NCBI RefSeq assembly: GCF_000191065.1
Contig: NZ_GL872283.1
Coordinates: forward strand, 1,523,935-1,587,934
Reading direction: 5' to 3'
DNA length: 64,000 nt
From: Prevotella multiformis DSM 16608
GTDB lineage: Bacteria; Bacteroidota; Bacteroidia; Bacteroidales; Bacteroidaceae
Shown here piece by piece: positions 54,234 through 64,000 of the stretch. The notes below the pieces were generated by a model. It ran no database searches. It worked only from the letters and a program-made list of their open reading frames with translations, and was not told the origin of the DNA. Each line of letters opens with the position of its first letter. The first letter of the stretch is position 1. The translations under genes were made by a program, and so were the position numbers.

Positions 54234-55679
54234 TCACCCTACTGTTCCTTCCAATGTCACGGAGAGGAGTTTCTGTGCCTCTACGGCGAACTCCATCGGG
54301 AGCTTGTTGAGGACATCCTTCGCATAGCCGTTGACAATCAGCCCGACGGCATCCTCCGTAGGAATGCCGCGCTGGTTGCAGTAGAAGAGCTGGTCTTCAC
54401 TGATTTTTGATGTTGTCGCTTCATGTTCCACAATGGCCGTATCGTTGTGGATATCCATGTAAGGGAAGGTATGTGCACCGCAGTCTGAACCCAGGAGAAG
54501 CGAGTCACAGCTCGAGTAGTTGCGGGCATTCTCTGCATTTGCCGTCGCACGGACCAGTCCGCGGTAAGAGTTCTGGCTGTGTCCGGCAGAGATGCCTTTC
54601 GAGATGATGGTGCTCTTGGTGTTCTTGCCGATGTGAATCATCTTCGTACCGGTGTCAGCTTCCTGATAGTTGTTCGTCACGGCGACAGAATAGAACTCGG
54701 CCTGTGAGTTGTCGCCCTTCAGCACGCAGGACGGATATTTCCAGGTGATGGCAGAGCCTGTCTCAACCTGTGTCCATGACAGCTTGGAGTTCACGCCGCG
54801 CAGCTCGCCGCGCTTTGTCACGAGGTTCAAAACGCCTCCCTTTCCGTTCTCATCGCCCGGATACCAGTTCTGGACGGTCGAGTATTTCACTTCGGCATTG
54901 TTGTTCACGACGATTTCCACCACCGCCGCATGCAGCTGGTTTTCATCGCGCATCGGAGCCGTACAGCCCTCAAGATAGCTGACATAGGCATCATCATCGG
55001 CTACGATCAGCGTGCGCTCAAACTGCCCCGTGTTGATGGCATTGATGCGGAAGTACGAACTGAGTTCCATCGGACAGCGGACCCCCTTGGGAATATACAC
55101 GAAGGAGCCGTCGCTGAATACGGCGGAGTTCAGTGCGGCGGAATAGTTGTCTCGATAGGGGACGACGCTTCCGAGGTACTGCCGTACCAGATCGGGATGT
55201 TCCTTGACGGCCTCGCCGATAGAGCAGAAGATGATTCCTTTCTCTGCCAGCTGCTTCTTGAAGGTTGTCTTTACAGACACGGAGTCCATGATGGCATCGA
55301 CTGCCGTGCCGCTCAATGCGAGCCGTTCCTCCAGCGGAATCCCCAGCTTGTCGAAGGTCTTTGCCAGCTCCGGATCCATCTCCTTGTTCTTGGGTTTCTT
55401 CGCCAAGGGGTCGGCGTAATAGGAGATGTCCTGCAGGTGCAGCTCGGGCAGATGCAGATGCCCCCATGTAGGGACGGGCAGCGTCTCCCAGTAGTGGAAA
55501 GCCTTCAAACGAAAATCGAGGAGCCACTCCGGCTCCCCTTTCTTCTGCGAAATGAGCCGGACAATCTCCTCGTTCAGTCCTTTCGGGATGACCTCTGTAT
55601 GTACATCGGTTGTAAAGCCGAACTCGTACTTCTGCTCTGCGACCTTCTTTACAAATTCATTATTCTTGTTTTCATCCAT
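54234..55679 (-). CDS. sufB: Fe-S cluster assembly scaffold SufB
   Basis: This 481-residue main scaffold protein builds nascent Fe-S clusters with SufC and SufD. Conserved segments are [74 protein letters not shown] (with the cluster- and sulfur-related Cys) and [23 protein letters not shown] 55679 is chosen (MDENKNNEF). It heads the suf operon. Confidence 0.96.
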   Translation of the reverse strand: MDENKNNEFVKKVAEQKYEFGFTTDVHTEVIPKGLNEEIVRLISQKKGEPEWLLDFRLKAFHYWETLPVPTWGHLHLPELHLQDISYYADPLAKKPKNKEMDPELAKTFDKLGIPLEERLALSGTAVDAIMDSVSVKTTFKKQLAEKGIIFCSIGEAVKEHPDLVRQYLGSVVPYRDNYSAALNSAVFSDGSFVYIPKGVRCPMELSSYFRINAINTGQFERTLIVADDDAYVSYLEGCTAPMRDENQLHAAVVEIVVNNNAEVKYSTVQNWYPGDENGKGGVLNLVTKRGELRGVNSKLSWTQVETGSAITWKYPSCVLKGDNSQAEFYSVAVTNNYQEADTGTKMIHIGKNTKSTIISKGISAGHSQNSYRGLVRATANAENARNYSSCDSLLLGSDCGAHTFPYMDIHNDTAIVEHEATTSKISEDQLFYCNQRGIPTEDAVGLIVNGYAKDVLNKLPMEFAVEAQKLLSVTLEGTVG

Positions 55680-55761
55680 TTGTAATTCAATGCTAATATA
55701 TATGGTATGGGCAGACAAATTGTATGCCACCTTCCCGGCAGCAACATTTGTTACCGCAAAG

Positions 55762-55803
55762 AAAAAACCGTCTTCACTCCTCGGATGGAGAAAAGACGGC
55801 TTT
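55762..55803 (-). terminator. Terminator of the rimP-nusA-infB operon
   Basis: On the minus strand AAGCCGTCTT and AAGACGGTTTTTTC form the stem around a 17-base loop with inner pairing (CTCC..GGAG). Confidence 0.88.
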
Positions 55804-55811
55804 CTTTATTC

Positions 55812-58694
55812 TTACAGTTTCTGTTCAACCTCAATCTCCGTGAAGGTCTCGATGATGTCTCCTACTTGCAGGTCGTTGTAGTTGACAAGAGATATACCGC
55901 ACTCAAGTCCTGTGGCGACTTCCTTCACATCGTCTTTGTAACGTTTCAGGGCATCGATCGGAGCAGTGTGGACGACAATACCGTCACGGACCACACGACC
56001 CTTGTCCTTGCTGTGGACCTTGCCCTCGGTAACCATACCGCCGGCGACAGTCCCGACTTTGGAAATCTTGAATACCTGCTTGACTTCCACCTGACCGGTG
56101 ACAATCTCCTTCTTCACCTTGTCGAGCATACCGACCATGGCTGACTTCACATCATCGATCGCATCGTAGATGACGGAGTAGGTGTTGATTTCGACACCCT
56201 CACGGTCGGCCAGTCGGCGTGCATCGGCCGAAGGGCGTACCTGGAAGCCGACGATGACCGCATCAGAAGCCGATGCCAGCATCACATCGTTTTCGGAAAT
56301 CTGGCCGACAGCCTTGTTGATGACATTTACCTTGACTTTCTCCGTAGACAGCTTGATGAACGAATCAGACAGAGCCTCGATAGAACCGTCCGTATCACCT
56401 TTCACGATGATGTTCATCTCATGGAACTCTCCACGTGCGATGCGGTGGGAAATATCCGACAGAGTAAGACGGGTCTGTGTACGCAGGCCCTGCTCACGCT
56501 GCAGCTGCTCACGCTTGTTGGCTATCTCGCGTGCTTCCTGCTCGGTCTCCATCACGTGGAACGTGTCACCGGCCGTAGGCGCACCGTTCAGACCGAGGAT
56601 GATGGCCGGCTCCGCCGGTCCGGCACTCTCAATGCGCTGGTTGCGCTCGTTGAACATGGCCTTGATGCGGCCCCAGGAAGTGCCGGCGATGACATTGTCG
56701 CCCACTTTCAGCGTACCGTTTGACACGAGCACCGTACTGACATAGCCGCGCCCCTTGTCGAGGGACGACTCGATGATCGTACCCGTCGCCTTGCGGTTAG
56801 GATTGGCCTTGAGGTCGAGCATATCCGCCTCGAGCAGCACCTTGTCGAGCAGGTCGTTCACGCCCAGTCCCTTCTTGGCACTGATCTCCTGGCACTGGTA
56901 CTTGCCGCCCCACTCTTCCACGAGCAGGTTCATCTGCGACAGGTCCTCGCGTATCTTGTCCGGGTTCGCTCCCGGCTTGTCAATCTTGTTGATGGCGAAC
57001 ACCATCGGCACGCCGGCAGCCTGTGCGTGGGCGATCGCCTCCTTGGTGGTAGGCATGACCGAGTCGTCGGCAGCGATGATGATAATCACGATATCCGTCA
57101 CCTGTGCGCCGCGGGCACGCATGGCTGTGAACGCCTCATGACCCGGCGTGTCGAGGAAGGTCACCTTGCGGCCGTTCTCCAGCGTCACGCTGTACGCACC
57201 GATGTGCTGGGTAATGCCGCCGGCCTCACCGGCTATCACGTTGGTGTTGCGGATATGGTCGAGCAGAGAGGTCTTGCCGTGGTCGACATGGCCCATGACA
57301 GTCACGATAGGAGCACGCGGAACGAGGTCGTTCTCATCATCCTCCTCTTCGCTGACCGCCTCCTGCACTTCGGCACTGACATACTCCGTCTTGAAGCCGA
57401 ACTCGTCGGCAACAAGGTTGATGGTCTCGGCATCCAGCCGCTGGTTGATGGAAACCATGATGCCGACAGACATCAAGGTGGAGATGACCTTCGTCACCGG
57501 GACATTCATCATCGTCGCCAGTTCGGAAACGGTAACGAACTCTGTCAGCTTCAGCGTCTTGCTTTCCTTGCGCTCGGCCTTGGCCTCGGCACTCAGGCGT
57601 TCCTGGACGGCATCACGCTTTTCCTTGCGGTATTTCGCCCCCTTCTTGTTCTGGCTCTTGCTTGTCAGCCGGGCGAGTGTCTCCTTTACCTGGCGTGCTA
57701 CCGCCTCGTCATCCACCTCCAACGGTTTCTGATTACGGTTGCGGCTCTTCTTGCCGCTGTTCTTTCCGCCGGTGTTTCCGCCGTTCTTGTTCCCGCCCTT
57801 CTTGCCGTTCTGGTTCTGCTGCTGATTGGCTGCGGCATTGATGTCGACACGTTCCTTGCTGATACGGACACGCTTCTTCTTGCCCTGGCCGCCGCCCTGA
57901 CCGGACTTCTCTTCACGTTCCTTGCGCCGCTCTTCCTTGCTCTTCTTCTTCGGACGGGTGCTCTGGTTGAGCGTGCTGAGGTCGATCTTGCCCAGGACGT
58001 TTACCTTCGGCGTATTCAGAATCTTCTTCTCGTTCTTGGTCAGGAAAAGGCCGTTCTCCTTCTTCTCTTCCACAGCCGCTGAATTAACCGGTGCATCAGC
58101 GGCCGCCTTCTCCGGTTCTGTCTTCCCCTCCACCTTTGCAGCCGGGGCGACCGTCTTTGCATCATCATTCTGGGGGACAGCCGGTTTCCCTGTCCGAGAG
58201 GTCTCGGCTGGTTGCTCCTTCTCCGCAGCAACGGCTTTCGTTTCCTCTTTCTTCTCCGCCGGTTTATCACCGGCAGCAGGGGCGGCAGTCTCTTTCTTCT
58301 CCTGCACAGGGCTTACGGCAGCAGCCGGGGCAGGACTTTCCTTCTTCTCAGCAGGAGCAGCAGATGACTTGGCGGCCGGCCTGTTCAGCTGGTCGAGATC
58401 TATCTTTCCGACTGGCGTGTACTGCTGTCTGTCCGACTTCAGAAGCGTCTCGCCCCTGTGGTCCGCAGCAGTCTTCTTCTCCTTCGGCTTCTTCTGGAAA
58501 AGCTTGGCAGCGTCCTTCTTCACCTCCTTGTCCTTCTTGAAGGCTCCTACGAGTGCATGATACTGCTCATCACTCAGCTTGAAGTTCAGGTCGCTCTTCA
58601 CCTCGCCTAACTCCTGTTTCTTCTCCAGGAACTCCACTGCCGTCTGGAGTCCTATGTTCAATTCTCGAATTGCTTTGTTTAATCTGATGCTCAT
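55812..58694 (-). CDS. infB: Translation initiation factor IF-2
   Basis: This 960-residue GTPase brings initiator tRNA to the 30S subunit. The N-terminal IF2_N region ([20 protein letters not shown]) is followed by about 300 residues of low-complexity Ala/Lys/Glu/Pro sequence and a basic [20 protein letters not shown] stretch. The conserved core starts near residue 400. G motifs: [30 protein letters not shown] and [12 protein letters not shown]. Domains II-IV follow. ATG 58694 fits the family start, and earlier codons lie in a spacer. The terminator is just after the stop. Confidence 0.97.
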   Translation of the reverse strand: MSIRLNKAIRELNIGLQTAVEFLEKKQELGEVKSDLNFKLSDEQYHALVGAFKKDKEVKKDAAKLFQKKPKEKKTAADHRGETLLKSDRQQYTPVGKIDLDQLNRPAAKSSAAPAEKKESPAPAAAVSPVQEKKETAAPAAGDKPAEKKEETKAVAAEKEQPAETSRTGKPAVPQNDDAKTVAPAAKVEGKTEPEKAAADAPVNSAAVEEKKENGLFLTKNEKKILNTPKVNVLGKIDLSTLNQSTRPKKKSKEERRKEREEKSGQGGGQGKKKRVRISKERVDINAAANQQQNQNGKKGGNKNGGNTGGKNSGKKSRNRNQKPLEVDDEAVARQVKETLARLTSKSQNKKGAKYRKEKRDAVQERLSAEAKAERKESKTLKLTEFVTVSELATMMNVPVTKVISTLMSVGIMVSINQRLDAETINLVADEFGFKTEYVSAEVQEAVSEEEDDENDLVPRAPIVTVMGHVDHGKTSLLDHIRNTNVIAGEAGGITQHIGAYSVTLENGRKVTFLDTPGHEAFTAMRARGAQVTDIVIIIIAADDSVMPTTKEAIAHAQAAGVPMVFAINKIDKPGANPDKIREDLSQMNLLVEEWGGKYQCQEISAKKGLGVNDLLDKVLLEADMLDLKANPNRKATGTIIESSLDKGRGYVSTVLVSNGTLKVGDNVIAGTSWGRIKAMFNERNQRIESAGPAEPAIILGLNGAPTAGDTFHVMETEQEAREIANKREQLQREQGLRTQTRLTLSDISHRIARGEFHEMNIIVKGDTDGSIEALSDSFIKLSTEKVKVNVINKAVGQISENDVMLASASDAVIVGFQVRPSADARRLADREGVEINTYSVIYDAIDDVKSAMVGMLDKVKKEIVTGQVEVKQVFKISKVGTVAGGMVTEGKVHSKDKGRVVRDGIVVHTAPIDALKRYKDDVKEVATGLECGISLVNYNDLQVGDIIETFTEIEVEQKL

Positions 58695-58837
58695 TAACTT
58701 TATCTTACGGTGCTGGGTGTTGGTTGTTGATTGTTGATATGCCTTTTGGTAGAGAGGGGTTCCGAACATGGAGTTGCTGAATAGTCACACCCGTTAGCTT
58801 TCAGTCAACAGCCATCACCCACCAACCAATCACCTTT

Positions 58838-60103
58838 TTACTGTTCAAACTCTGACTTCAATACTCTCAACACGTTGTCTACGGTCTCTTCCTCCAGATC
58901 CGCCTTCTCTATCAGCATTTCCCGAGGGGCATTGAGCACCTGCCGTGCCGTATCCAGCCCGATACCCTTGATGGCATCGATGACCCACTGGTCGATCTCG
59001 TCAGAGAACTCATCCAGATAGATATCCTCTTCGGCGTTCTGTTCGTCCAGTTCACGGAAGACATCGATGGTATAACCTGTCAGCATGCTTGCCAGCTTGA
59101 TGTTCATGCCGCCGCGGCCGATGGCAAGACTGACCTCCTCCGGCTGCAGGTAGACTTCTGCCTTCTTGTTCTCTTCGTCGACGTTCAGGCTGCTGACCTT
59201 TGCCGGAGACAGGGCACGCTGGATGAACAGCTTCGTATTGGCAGTCCAGTTGATGACATCCAGATTCTCGTTGCAGAGTTCCCGGACAATGCCGTGGACA
59301 CGACTGCCGCGCACACCGACACAGGCTCCTACCGGGTCGATGCGGTCGTCGAAGCTCTCTACGGCAATCTTGGCACGCTCGCCCGGCATACGGGCGATCT
59401 TGCGGATGGCAATCAGACCGTCGCTGATCTCCGGCACTTCCGCCTCGAGCAGCCGCTCCAGGAACTCCGGAGCCGTGCGCGAGAGGATGATCTTCGGGTT
59501 GTTGTTCTCGTTGTCCACACGCAGGATGACCGCACGGACTGTCTCGCCCTTGCGGTACTGGTCGCGCGGGATCTGCTCGCCCTTGGGCAGGATCAGCTCG
59601 TTGTTCTCGTCGTCGACGAGCAGCACCTCACGCTTCCAGGTCTGGTAGACCTCGCCCGAGATGATCTGGCCGACACGGTCCTTGTACTTATTGTACAAGG
59701 AGTCGTGCTCCAGTTCAAGAATCTTGGAAGCCAGTGTCTGGCGCAGGTTCAGAATGGCACGGCGGCCGAACTTGTTGAAGTCCACCTCCTCGCTCACGTC
59801 CTCTCCTACCTCGTAGTCGTCTTCTATCTTGCGTGCATCCGTCAGGCTGATCTGCTTGTTCTCGTCTTCCACCTCTCCGTCAGCCACGACCACACGGTTG
59901 CGGTGTATCTCGAAGTCGCCCTTGTCCGGGTTCACAATCACGTCGAAGTTTTCGTCGCTGCCGAAGATCTTGGCGAGCACGTTGCGGAAGCTCTCTTCCA
60001 GCACGCTCACCAGAGTGGTACGATCGATGCTCTTGGTGTCCTTGAACTCCTTGAAGGTCTCGATCATGTTCGGACGCTCTTCTTCTGTTTTTCTTGCTGC
60101 CAT
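58838..60103 (-). CDS. nusA: Transcription elongation/termination factor NusA
   Basis: This 421-residue RNA-polymerase-binding factor affects pausing, termination and antitermination. It has the N-terminal polymerase-binding domain (TTLVSVLEESFRNVLAKIFG), an S1 domain (GQIISGEVYQTWKREVLLVD) and two KH domains (GACVGVRGSRVHGIVRELCN, VSLAIGRGGMNIKLASMLTG). A short C-terminus lacks the acidic repeats of E. coli NusA. It lies four bases after the rimP stop. Confidence 0.96.
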   Translation of the reverse strand: MAARKTEEERPNMIETFKEFKDTKSIDRTTLVSVLEESFRNVLAKIFGSDENFDVIVNPDKGDFEIHRNRVVVADGEVEDENKQISLTDARKIEDDYEVGEDVSEEVDFNKFGRRAILNLRQTLASKILELEHDSLYNKYKDRVGQIISGEVYQTWKREVLLVDDENNELILPKGEQIPRDQYRKGETVRAVILRVDNENNNPKIILSRTAPEFLERLLEAEVPEISDGLIAIRKIARMPGERAKIAVESFDDRIDPVGACVGVRGSRVHGIVRELCNENLDVINWTANTKLFIQRALSPAKVSSLNVDEENKKAEVYLQPEEVSLAIGRGGMNIKLASMLTGYTIDVFRELDEQNAEEDIYLDEFSDEIDQWVIDAIKGIGLDTARQVLNAPREMLIEKADLEEETVDNVLRVLKSEFEQ

Positions 60104-60107
60104 AGCT

Positions 60108-60575
60108 TTACTTGAAACTTATTATGTATTTTGTGTATTTTACTTCATCCATCTTGTACGCATGGTCCACGTCCATCTTCACCGGACGCTTCTTGCCTTC
60201 CACGTGTACCTTTTCGTTGACGGCCACAACGAAGTCGTTGCCGTCGACGCTCTTCAATACGCCTTTGACTTTCTTTCCGTCTTTATCCAGCACCTCGACT
60301 TCCTTTCCGATGAAGTTCTGATACTGCTGCGGCACTTTGAAAGGCTGCCCCAGACCGGCGGAGCCGACCTCCAGTTCGTAGTCCTCTTCATCCCGGGAGA
60401 GACGGTCCTCGATGTACCTGCTCAGCTCCACGCAATCCTCAATCCACACCCCATCGGCATGGTCGATCTCCACGACGATTTTGTCGTCGGGACTGATTTG
60501 AATGTCGACCAGGAAGTATTCCTTGCCTTCCAGCCACTCGTCAACGAGACTTTTTACAACGTTTTTGTCTATCAT
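60108..60575 (-). CDS. rimP: Ribosome maturation factor RimP
   Basis: This 155-residue protein helps 30S subunit assembly. It has the two-domain RimP pattern: EYFLVDIQISPDDKIVVEID, ADGVWIEDCVELSRYIEDRL and YELEVGSAGLGQPFKVPQQY, then the SH3-like C-terminal domain. ATG 60575 (MIDKNVVKSL) lies about 55 bases downstream of the promoter. The leader contains a terminator-like hairpin. It is the first gene of the rimP-nusA-infB operon. Confidence 0.94.
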   Translation of the reverse strand: MIDKNVVKSLVDEWLEGKEYFLVDIQISPDDKIVVEIDHADGVWIEDCVELSRYIEDRLSRDEEDYELEVGSAGLGQPFKVPQQYQNFIGKEVEVLDKDGKKVKGVLKSVDGNDFVVAVNEKVHVEGKKRPVKMDVDHAYKMDEVKYTKYIISFK

Positions 60576-60589
60576 AAGCGTTTTAATAT

Positions 60590-60620
60590 GAAAAATGAGG
60601 GACTGTTGAAAGCCCCTCAT
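60590..60620 (-). promoter_or_regulatory. Attenuator-like hairpin in the rimP-nusA-infB leader
   Basis: On the minus strand ATGAGGG, a 12-base loop, then CCCTCAT and TTTTTC form an intrinsic-terminator-like structure. It lies between the promoter and the rimP start codon. Confidence 0.65.
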
Positions 60621-60635
60621 TCCTCTGAACGTGTG

Positions 60636-60643
60636 CAAAGTTA
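60636..60643 (-). promoter_or_regulatory. Promoter of rimP-nusA-infB
   Basis: TTTG, 20 bases, TAACTTTG on the minus strand: full consensus. Confidence 0.9.
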
Positions 60644-60686
60644 CGACTATTTTCGTCATACACCAAATGTTTTACGGCTTTTTTAT

Positions 60687-61291
60687 GGTTCTTCCGTTAA
60701 ATGCGTGGATGCTTTCCGCATAGCTTTAACGGAAGAACCGAAGTTAATCACTAAACAAAAACATAGCCAAGACCGTCAGCTGTCTATCCTGTTATCCTCC
60801 TCCGATACAAGAGCCTTTTCATTTTAACAGGTTGAAAACACAGACAGGCTTTTGAAAAACCATTACATAATTTCAGATAAATCATCAGCAGATATAGGAA
60901 ACACGTGCAAAAAAACAAGTCTGCAACCAGCAGTAAATCAATTGGTTGTCAAGCCGTTTCAAAAAGGTGCCTGATTGGACCTCAAAAGGGCGTTGGTAAC
61001 GCTCTAAAAGAGCACCGATTGTAAGTCAATCAGGCATCTTTCAGAAGCCAGAAGAGCATGTGTTGCTTTGGACTGCATGAAAACAGTTTACAAATACCGA
61101 TGACAGGGGAATCAGTTGTTTGTAGAAGACGGAAAGACCTGCTGATGGACAGGCTTCGTATCCATTCGCCTTTACTGCATCTTACTTTGCAGTTTAGCCT
61201 CCTTTGAAGCCCCTCTGATTTTGGACAGTCATCCCATGCAAGTGCATAAGCTTTTATCCTATTTCCAATCCACGCATTCAACGGAAGAACC
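60687..61291 (+). mobile_element. Intact 605-bp miniature transposon, copy B
   Basis: Terminal inverted repeats of 24 bp match at 23 positions. The left starts GGTTCTTCCGTTAAATGCGT (60687) and the right is the complement of GGTTCTTCCGTTGAATGCGT (ending 61291). An exact 8-bp target duplication, TTTTTTAT, flanks it (60679-60686 and 61292-61299). The left end also folds back on itself: GGTTCTTCCGTTAAA at 60687-60701 with its complement at 60725-60739. No transposase is encoded, so a related full-length element must mobilise it. GG ends with 8-bp duplications recall the ISL3 family. Confidence 0.92.
61030..61281 (-). other. Reading frame inside the miniature transposon
   Basis: An 83-codon frame starts within the right terminal repeat (MNAWIGNRIKAYALAWDDCP) and ends QHMLFWLLKDA. 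It resembles the C-terminus of the protein at 11912-12493 because both come from the same element. No ribosome binding site is obvious, so expression is doubtful. Confidence 0.4.
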
Positions 61292-61299
61292 TTTTTTAT

Positions 61300-61840
61300 C
61301 AGCTGACAAGCGATTTAGACGGGATCCAGACAGGACTTCGGCATGGAGAGGGACAGCCGTGGAAGTATGCCTTTGATGATTTCGCCATGCGGCCCCTTTC
61401 CACCGCTCCACCCTCATTGGCTTCGGAAAAGCAAGCCCCCCTCATCCAACAAAGCGCCCTGCCCTTTGGTCTTTACTTGCAAGCCGTCTCCATCCGGGCG
61501 ACAGACCGCAACCGTGCAGACCCTTGACACGGCTGGTGTCAGGTATCAGCACATCGGCAGGAAGCCAGGCTCGTTCCTGTCACAGTCATACGGATTGCAA
61601 GAGAGCATGACCCGTTTATACGGCAGATGTTTACCGGACAGCAACAAGACACACCCTTCTTCACGTGAAAAATCTGCGGCGATACCGCCTTGAACATCCG
61701 CACGGCGGAAACGGAAGGAAAGCAAGTCGCATCCTCCTCGCAGGAGGGCCGGCCACCCAGGCATCTCCTCCCTGCCGTCACAAAGGACAACGGCTGCAAG
61801 ACTGCGGCTGTACGCCATGGCAATCCAGAAGGTACAATGA
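61300..61840. other. Gene-free spacer after the transposon
   Basis: About 540 bases without a convincing gene. A frame at 61343-61693 has low-complexity translation and no ribosome binding site. Confidence 0.5.
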
Positions 61841-61882
61841 AAAAATGAGGCTTACAAGCCCTGACAGTCCTGTAAGCCTCAT
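61841..61882 (-). terminator. Terminator of the S41 protease gene
   Basis: GATGAGGCTTACA pairs with TGTAAGCCTCATTTTTTC across a 12-base loop on the minus strand, 22 bases after the stop. Confidence 0.9.
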
Positions 61883-61904
61883 CCGGTCGCCAAGAGATTT
61901 CTCC

Positions 61905-63653
61905 TTACTTCACCTTGGTCTTCGCCTTGGCGTCGACAGTTGCCCCCGCTGCCGTTTCCGCCTTCACGACCGGACGGTCCGCAGACGGCTGCAGCAGCTT
62001 TCTGTATTCCGCCGGGTTCTGCAGAATCTCCACAGCCTTTTTCCACTGCTTGTCAAACTGCAGACTGTTCTCCAGCGAGCCGCGTTGGTAGTAATAGGCC
62101 GATACGAGGTCGCTTGTCAGCAGTTTCTTCAGCGTCTGTCTGTTGTAGTCGAGGTCTTTGGCAAGGTTGTGACTCAGCTTCTTTTCCAATGCGTCAAACT
62201 CGGGTTTCGCATCTTCGTAATATCCCTCGAACCTGGCCAGCTTGACGAGATTCTCCAGGTATTTCCGGCTTTCACGGTCGTACTTGAATCCGCTCTTCAG
62301 CACCGTCTGCTTGAAGTCCTCATAGTCGGCATCGGAGAGGACGAATGTCTTTGCCGGCCCGATGGAAGGATGCTTCTTCAGGTATTGCAGTTCCCAGTTC
62401 CACATCACCTCCGTAGAGTCGCGTCCGGACGAAGCGAGGTAGAAAGCGATGTTCGGCAGCGAGTCGGGGAGCACCTCCACATCGGGCTTGATGCCGCCGC
62501 CGTCGCGCACCTCCCGCCCGTCAGCCGTATGGAAGACGTGCGTCAGCGAGTCGGGTATATGCTCGGTATAGCCGCCGTTGGCGTGTTTGTAGTTGATGGC
62601 CTGTATGCACCGCCCGCTGGGAATGTAATACTTGCTGGTCGTCAGCTTGAGGCTGGCATTGTACGGGAGATTCATCGAGGCCTGCACGAGTCCCTTCCCA
62701 TAGGTGCGCGTACCGAGGACGACGGCACGGTCCAGATCCTGCAGGCTGCCGCTGGTAATCTCGCTGGCGCTTGCCGTCTCGCCGTTGACCAGCACGACGA
62801 TAGGCATGACGGTGTCGATGGGTTCTACGGTCGTCTTGTATTCCTTGTTCGCACGTTCCATCTTGCCCACGGTCTTCACCAGGGTAAGGCCTTTCGGCAC
62901 GAACATATTGACGATGTTGATGGCCTCCTGCAGACTGCCGCCGCCGTTGTTGCGCAGGTCGAAGACCAGCGAAGTCATCCCCTGCTTCTTCATGTCGAGG
63001 AAGGCGCGGCGGACATCCTTCGAACAGTCGGTCGTAAAGGAGTTCAGGTCGAGATACCCTACCCCTCCTTCCTGCACCCCATAATAGGGCACGGCAGGGA
63101 GCTGGATGGCACGGCGTGTAATCCTGATTTTCATCTTCTTGTTCGTGGAGGGCCGGCGAATGGTCAGGAGGAATGTCGTCCCGGCATCACCCCGCAGATG
63201 GCTGCTGACGTAAGCCACATCCTTCCCCGCCATCGTCGAGTCGCCGATGGCAAGGACAATGTCTCCCTTCTTCAGCCCCACTTCCGCAGCAGGCATGTGC
63301 TCATACGGCTCGTCGATGACGACGTTCTTCAGGGCGAAGTTATAGCGGATCAGCGCACCGATGCCGGCATACTTCCCGGAAATCATCAGGTCCAGGTCCT
63401 TGACCTTCTCCTCCGGGTAATAGACCGTGTAGGGGTCGAGTGAGTGCAGCATATAATTGATGCCGTTACCGACCACCTCATCGGCATCCAGCGTGTCGAC
63501 ATACATCATGTCAAGATACTTATAGATGGCTGAAAAGGTCTCGAGATTCTTCGCCACCTTGAAGTTATGTTCCTTGTCTGCAGGGTTCTGTGCCATCACG
63601 GTACTGCCCCAAGCGCAAAGCCAGAGCCCGAATGCCAGGAAGAATTTTTTCAT
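61905..63653 (-). CDS. C-terminal processing peptidase, S41 family
   Basis: This 582-residue periplasmic serine protease has a signal peptide (MKKFFLAFGLWLCAWGSTVM) and an N-terminal helical region. A PDZ domain (about residues 90-180, GIGALIRYNFALKNVVIDEP, KKGDIVLAIGDSTMAG) and the S41 core follow. The catalytic serine is in NGETASASEITSG (about residue 298) and the lysine in GTRTYGKGLVQ (about residue 321), the Ser-Lys dyad of CtpA/Prc. A C-terminal helical domain of 200 residues follows. It is a single gene with its own promoter and terminator. The substrates are unknown. Confidence 0.94.
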   Translation of the reverse strand: MKKFFLAFGLWLCAWGSTVMAQNPADKEHNFKVAKNLETFSAIYKYLDMMYVDTLDADEVVGNGINYMLHSLDPYTVYYPEEKVKDLDLMISGKYAGIGALIRYNFALKNVVIDEPYEHMPAAEVGLKKGDIVLAIGDSTMAGKDVAYVSSHLRGDAGTTFLLTIRRPSTNKKMKIRITRRAIQLPAVPYYGVQEGGVGYLDLNSFTTDCSKDVRRAFLDMKKQGMTSLVFDLRNNGGGSLQEAINIVNMFVPKGLTLVKTVGKMERANKEYKTTVEPIDTVMPIVVLVNGETASASEITSGSLQDLDRAVVLGTRTYGKGLVQASMNLPYNASLKLTTSKYYIPSGRCIQAINYKHANGGYTEHIPDSLTHVFHTADGREVRDGGGIKPDVEVLPDSLPNIAFYLASSGRDSTEVMWNWELQYLKKHPSIGPAKTFVLSDADYEDFKQTVLKSGFKYDRESRKYLENLVKLARFEGYYEDAKPEFDALEKKLSHNLAKDLDYNRQTLKKLLTSDLVSAYYYQRGSLENSLQFDKQWKKAVEILQNPAEYRKLLQPSADRPVVKAETAAGATVDAKAKTKVK

Positions 63654-63694
63654 TGCTTGTCGTTTGTTTGTTACTTAATGCGGTTACAATGCGG

Positions 63695-63702
63695 CAAAAG
63701 TA
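63695..63702 (-). promoter_or_regulatory. -7 box of the S41 protease gene
   Basis: TACTTTTG on the minus strand, 42 bases before the ATG. The -33 element is weak. Confidence 0.7.
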
Positions 63703-63807
63703 CACTATTATAATGGAAAACACTGCGTGCGAGGCAGGAAAATACAGAAAAATACGGTTTCATTGAATTTTTCTTCAAAAACATTTGGTAGGTTCGGAGA
63801 AACATAG

Positions 63808-63815
63808 TACCTTTG
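63808..63815 (+). promoter_or_regulatory. Promoter of tRNA-Asn
   Basis: TTTG (63784-63787), 20 bases, TACCTTTG followed by CA: full consensus. Confidence 0.9.
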
Positions 63816-63844
63816 CAACCGCTTACAAGAAACAAGCAGAAAAT

Positions 63845-63918
63845 GCTTCAGTAGCTCAGTTGGTTAGAGCACCTGACTGTTAATCAGGGGGTCGTTGGTT
63901 CAAGCCCATCCTGGAGCG
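63845..63918 (+). tRNA. tRNA-Asn (anticodon GUU)
   Basis: The cloverleaf is complete: acceptor GCTTCAG with CTGGAGC, D-arm GCTC..GAGC, anticodon arm CCTGA-CTGTTAA-TCAGG and T-arm GTTGG-TTCAAGC-CCATC with one mismatch. Its own promoter and terminator make it a single-gene unit. The CCA end is not encoded. Confidence 0.93.
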
Positions 63919-63921
63919 CAC

Positions 63922-63955
63922 AAGAAGGAATTACGAGAGTGATTCCTTCTTTTTT
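63922..63955 (+). terminator. Terminator of tRNA-Asn
   Basis: AGAAGGAAT pairs with ATTCCTTCT and is followed by TTTTTG. Confidence 0.92.
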
Positions 63956-64000
63956 GTTTCCAGACACAACAGCAGCAGATACCGGCTCAGTAGAAAAGAA
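63956..64000. other. Window end
   Basis: The last 45 bases show no feature. Confidence 0.5.

Noticed and set aside
60687..61291. Full insertion sequence with transposase
   Set aside because: The element is only 605 bp, and its one short frame has no DDE or other transposase motif.
61343..61693. Gene of 116 codons after the transposon
   Set aside because: There is no ribosome binding site or promoter box, and the composition is dominated by Pro/Ser and unlike any family I know.

Overview
The window is chromosomal DNA from a member of the Bacteroidota, most likely Prevotella in the broad sense. Three things point there. Nearly every promoter I can see is the phylum-specific -7 box TAnnTTTG, often with TTTG or TTG about 20 bases upstream. 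The window holds a SusC/SusD pair, a type III glutamine synthetase and a glycine-lipid acyltransferase pair. The proteins themselves also look Prevotella-like. The GC content is moderate, a little above 50% by eye. I cannot name the species.

Layout. 1-2.4 kb: the N-terminal part of a membrane protein, a long gene-free stretch with an orphan promoter and structured 3' end, a Bcp-type peroxiredoxin, and a complete miniature transcription unit for a 27-residue hydrophobic peptide. 2.5-15.9 kb: a PIF1-like helicase, a probable noncoding RNA, type III glutamine synthetase, a TPR regulator whose mRNA looks leaderless, a TonB-domain protein, phosphoglycerate mutase, two small secreted proteins (one Lys-rich and one with 13 cysteines in its mature part), uracil-DNA glycosylase, a DUF3109 protein and an AraC-type regulator. 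16.2-21.3 kb: gyrB, tRNA-Glu with rpsT, recO and a YeiH-type transporter.

21.4-38.2 kb is a complete division and cell wall (dcw) cluster on the minus strand: mraZ-rsmH-ftsL-ftsI-murE-mraY-murD-ftsW-murG-murC-ftsQ-ftsA-ftsZ. A textbook triple MraZ operator overlaps its promoter. Divergent from it lie two acyltransferases of glycine-lipid synthesis. 40.6-49 kb holds an SGNH esterase, a WYL regulator and a susC-susD-lipoprotein operon. 49.6-55.7 kb holds rnhB and a suf Fe-S operon (sufB, an unknown secreted protein, sufC, sufD, sufS). 55.8-60.6 kb is the rimP-nusA-infB operon with an attenuator-like leader hairpin. The window ends with a C-terminal processing protease and tRNA-Asn.

The genes are mostly core housekeeping, and I see no defence island, prophage or new multi-gene system. 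The unexplained structure is between genes. There is an intact 605-bp miniature transposon with near-perfect terminal inverted repeats and an 8-bp target duplication. A truncated second copy supplies the C-terminus of the Lys-rich protein. Two arrays of four GGGAATnnnATTCCC palindromes repeat every 22-23 bp. Arrays of a GATAAGC-like 10-mer occur at four loci, two of them with large hairpins. Several promoter-terminator units have no obvious protein product.
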